Source: Pseudomonadota bacterium (GTDB taxonomy: Bacteria; Pseudomonadota; Alphaproteobacteria; Acetobacterales; Acetobacteraceae). From it: a stretch of DNA of 6,414 nt. The stretch lies in NCBI GenBank assembly GCA_021841985.1, contig JAKCCP010000039.1:1-6414 (forward strand). Reading direction: 5' to 3'. Of this stretch, positions 6,128 through 6,414 are shown piece after piece. Position numbers and translations under genes: made by a program. The stretch's first letter is position 1. Each line of letters begins with the position of its first letter. The notes below the pieces were generated by a model that was not told the origin of the DNA, ran no database searches, and was given only the letters and a program-made list of their open reading frames with translations.

Positions 6128-6414
6128 ATGCCCCCCTCCGTCTATGACCGGACGACCATCGCGTTTCACTGGCTGACCGTGGCGCTGGTGCTCAGCCTCT
6201 GGAGCATCGCCCAGATCTGGGGGTTCCTGCCGCGCGGGACGGCGCTCCGCCATGGCTTGCAATGGCTCCATGTCGGACTCGGGCTGTTTTTCATCACGGT
6301 GCTGCTGGCGCGCCTGCTCTGGCGAGCGACCGCCGGACGGCGGCTTGCCCCTCCGCCCGGCGCGCGGCTCCTGGCGCTGGCGGCGCGCGCCATGCATGGC
6401 GCGCTCTACGGGCT
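6128..6414 (+). CDS. Cytochrome b561 (CybB family), C-terminus cut by window edge
   Basis: The open frame starts at ATG 6128 and has no stop before the right edge; 95 residues are visible of an expected 170-190. Bacterial b561 proteins are four-helix di-heme b membrane proteins that oxidise quinol or pass electrons across the inner membrane; E. coli CybB acts as a superoxide:ubiquinone oxidoreductase. The typical N-terminus SVYDRTTIAFHWLTVALVL is present, with His14 as a probable heme ligand in helix 1 and His48 in WLHVGLGLFFITVLLARLLW as the ligand of helix 2. HGALYG at 90-95 begins the third-helix His motif (family form HxxLY). The gene follows the mbfA stop by 2 nt and has only a weak upstream Shine-Dalgarno, so it is probably translationally coupled to mbfA. 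Subfamily and partner cannot be fixed because the rest is missing. Confidence 0.88.
   Translation, partial: MPPSVYDRTTIAFHWLTVALVLSLWSIAQIWGFLPRGTALRHGLQWLHVGLGLFFITVLLARLLWRATAGRRLAPPPGARLLALAARAMHGALYG

Overview
The window is GC-rich (every gene shows strong G/C bias at third codon positions) and looks like the chromosome of an alphaproteobacterium. The closest impression is an acetic-acid-bacterium or Rhodospirillales relative. That rests on the fabI/aroC/pdxH neighbourhood, the MbfA-type ferritin/VIT protein and general codon use; no rRNA or marker gene fixes the taxon. There are seven protein genes, two of them cut by the window edges. I see no mobile element, CRISPR array, tRNA or defence gene.

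Left block, minus strand: fabI (enoyl-ACP reductase) and aroC (chorismate synthase) lie 7 nt apart and read leftward as a likely operon. After a 219-bp AT-richer gap comes an unrecognised conserved-looking protein that runs off the left edge. Divergent from fabI, pdxH (pyridoxamine 5'-phosphate oxidase) reads rightward with a strong Shine-Dalgarno. These genes are housekeeping: fatty acid synthesis, the shikimate pathway and vitamin B6.

Right block, plus strand: ndh (type II NADH:quinone oxidoreductase) follows pdxH after 71 bp. A 290-bp non-coding stretch then precedes mbfA, an N-terminal ferritin-like domain fused to a VIT1-type membrane domain. mbfA is followed after only 2 nt by a cytochrome b561 gene that runs off the right edge. 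The 290-bp stretch holds a Fur-box-like palindrome next to a plausible promoter and a foldable leader. I therefore read the right end as an iron-handling and membrane-redox unit: NADH feeds quinone through NDH-2, a b561 cytochrome could exchange electrons with quinol, and MbfA binds and moves iron. The functional link is inference.

The least explained non-coding structure is a degenerate intergenic repeat in three gaps, all in the same orientation. Its head is TGAG(N)3TTGAAAAAGAA. Two copies also share a 20-bp tail (19/20 identical) at nearly the same distance, and head and tail contain inverted TTGAAAA/TTTTCAA arms. It may be a small MITE- or REP-like element or a conserved regulatory module. 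This and the iron/redox unit are the main points worth following up; the rest is ordinary core genome.
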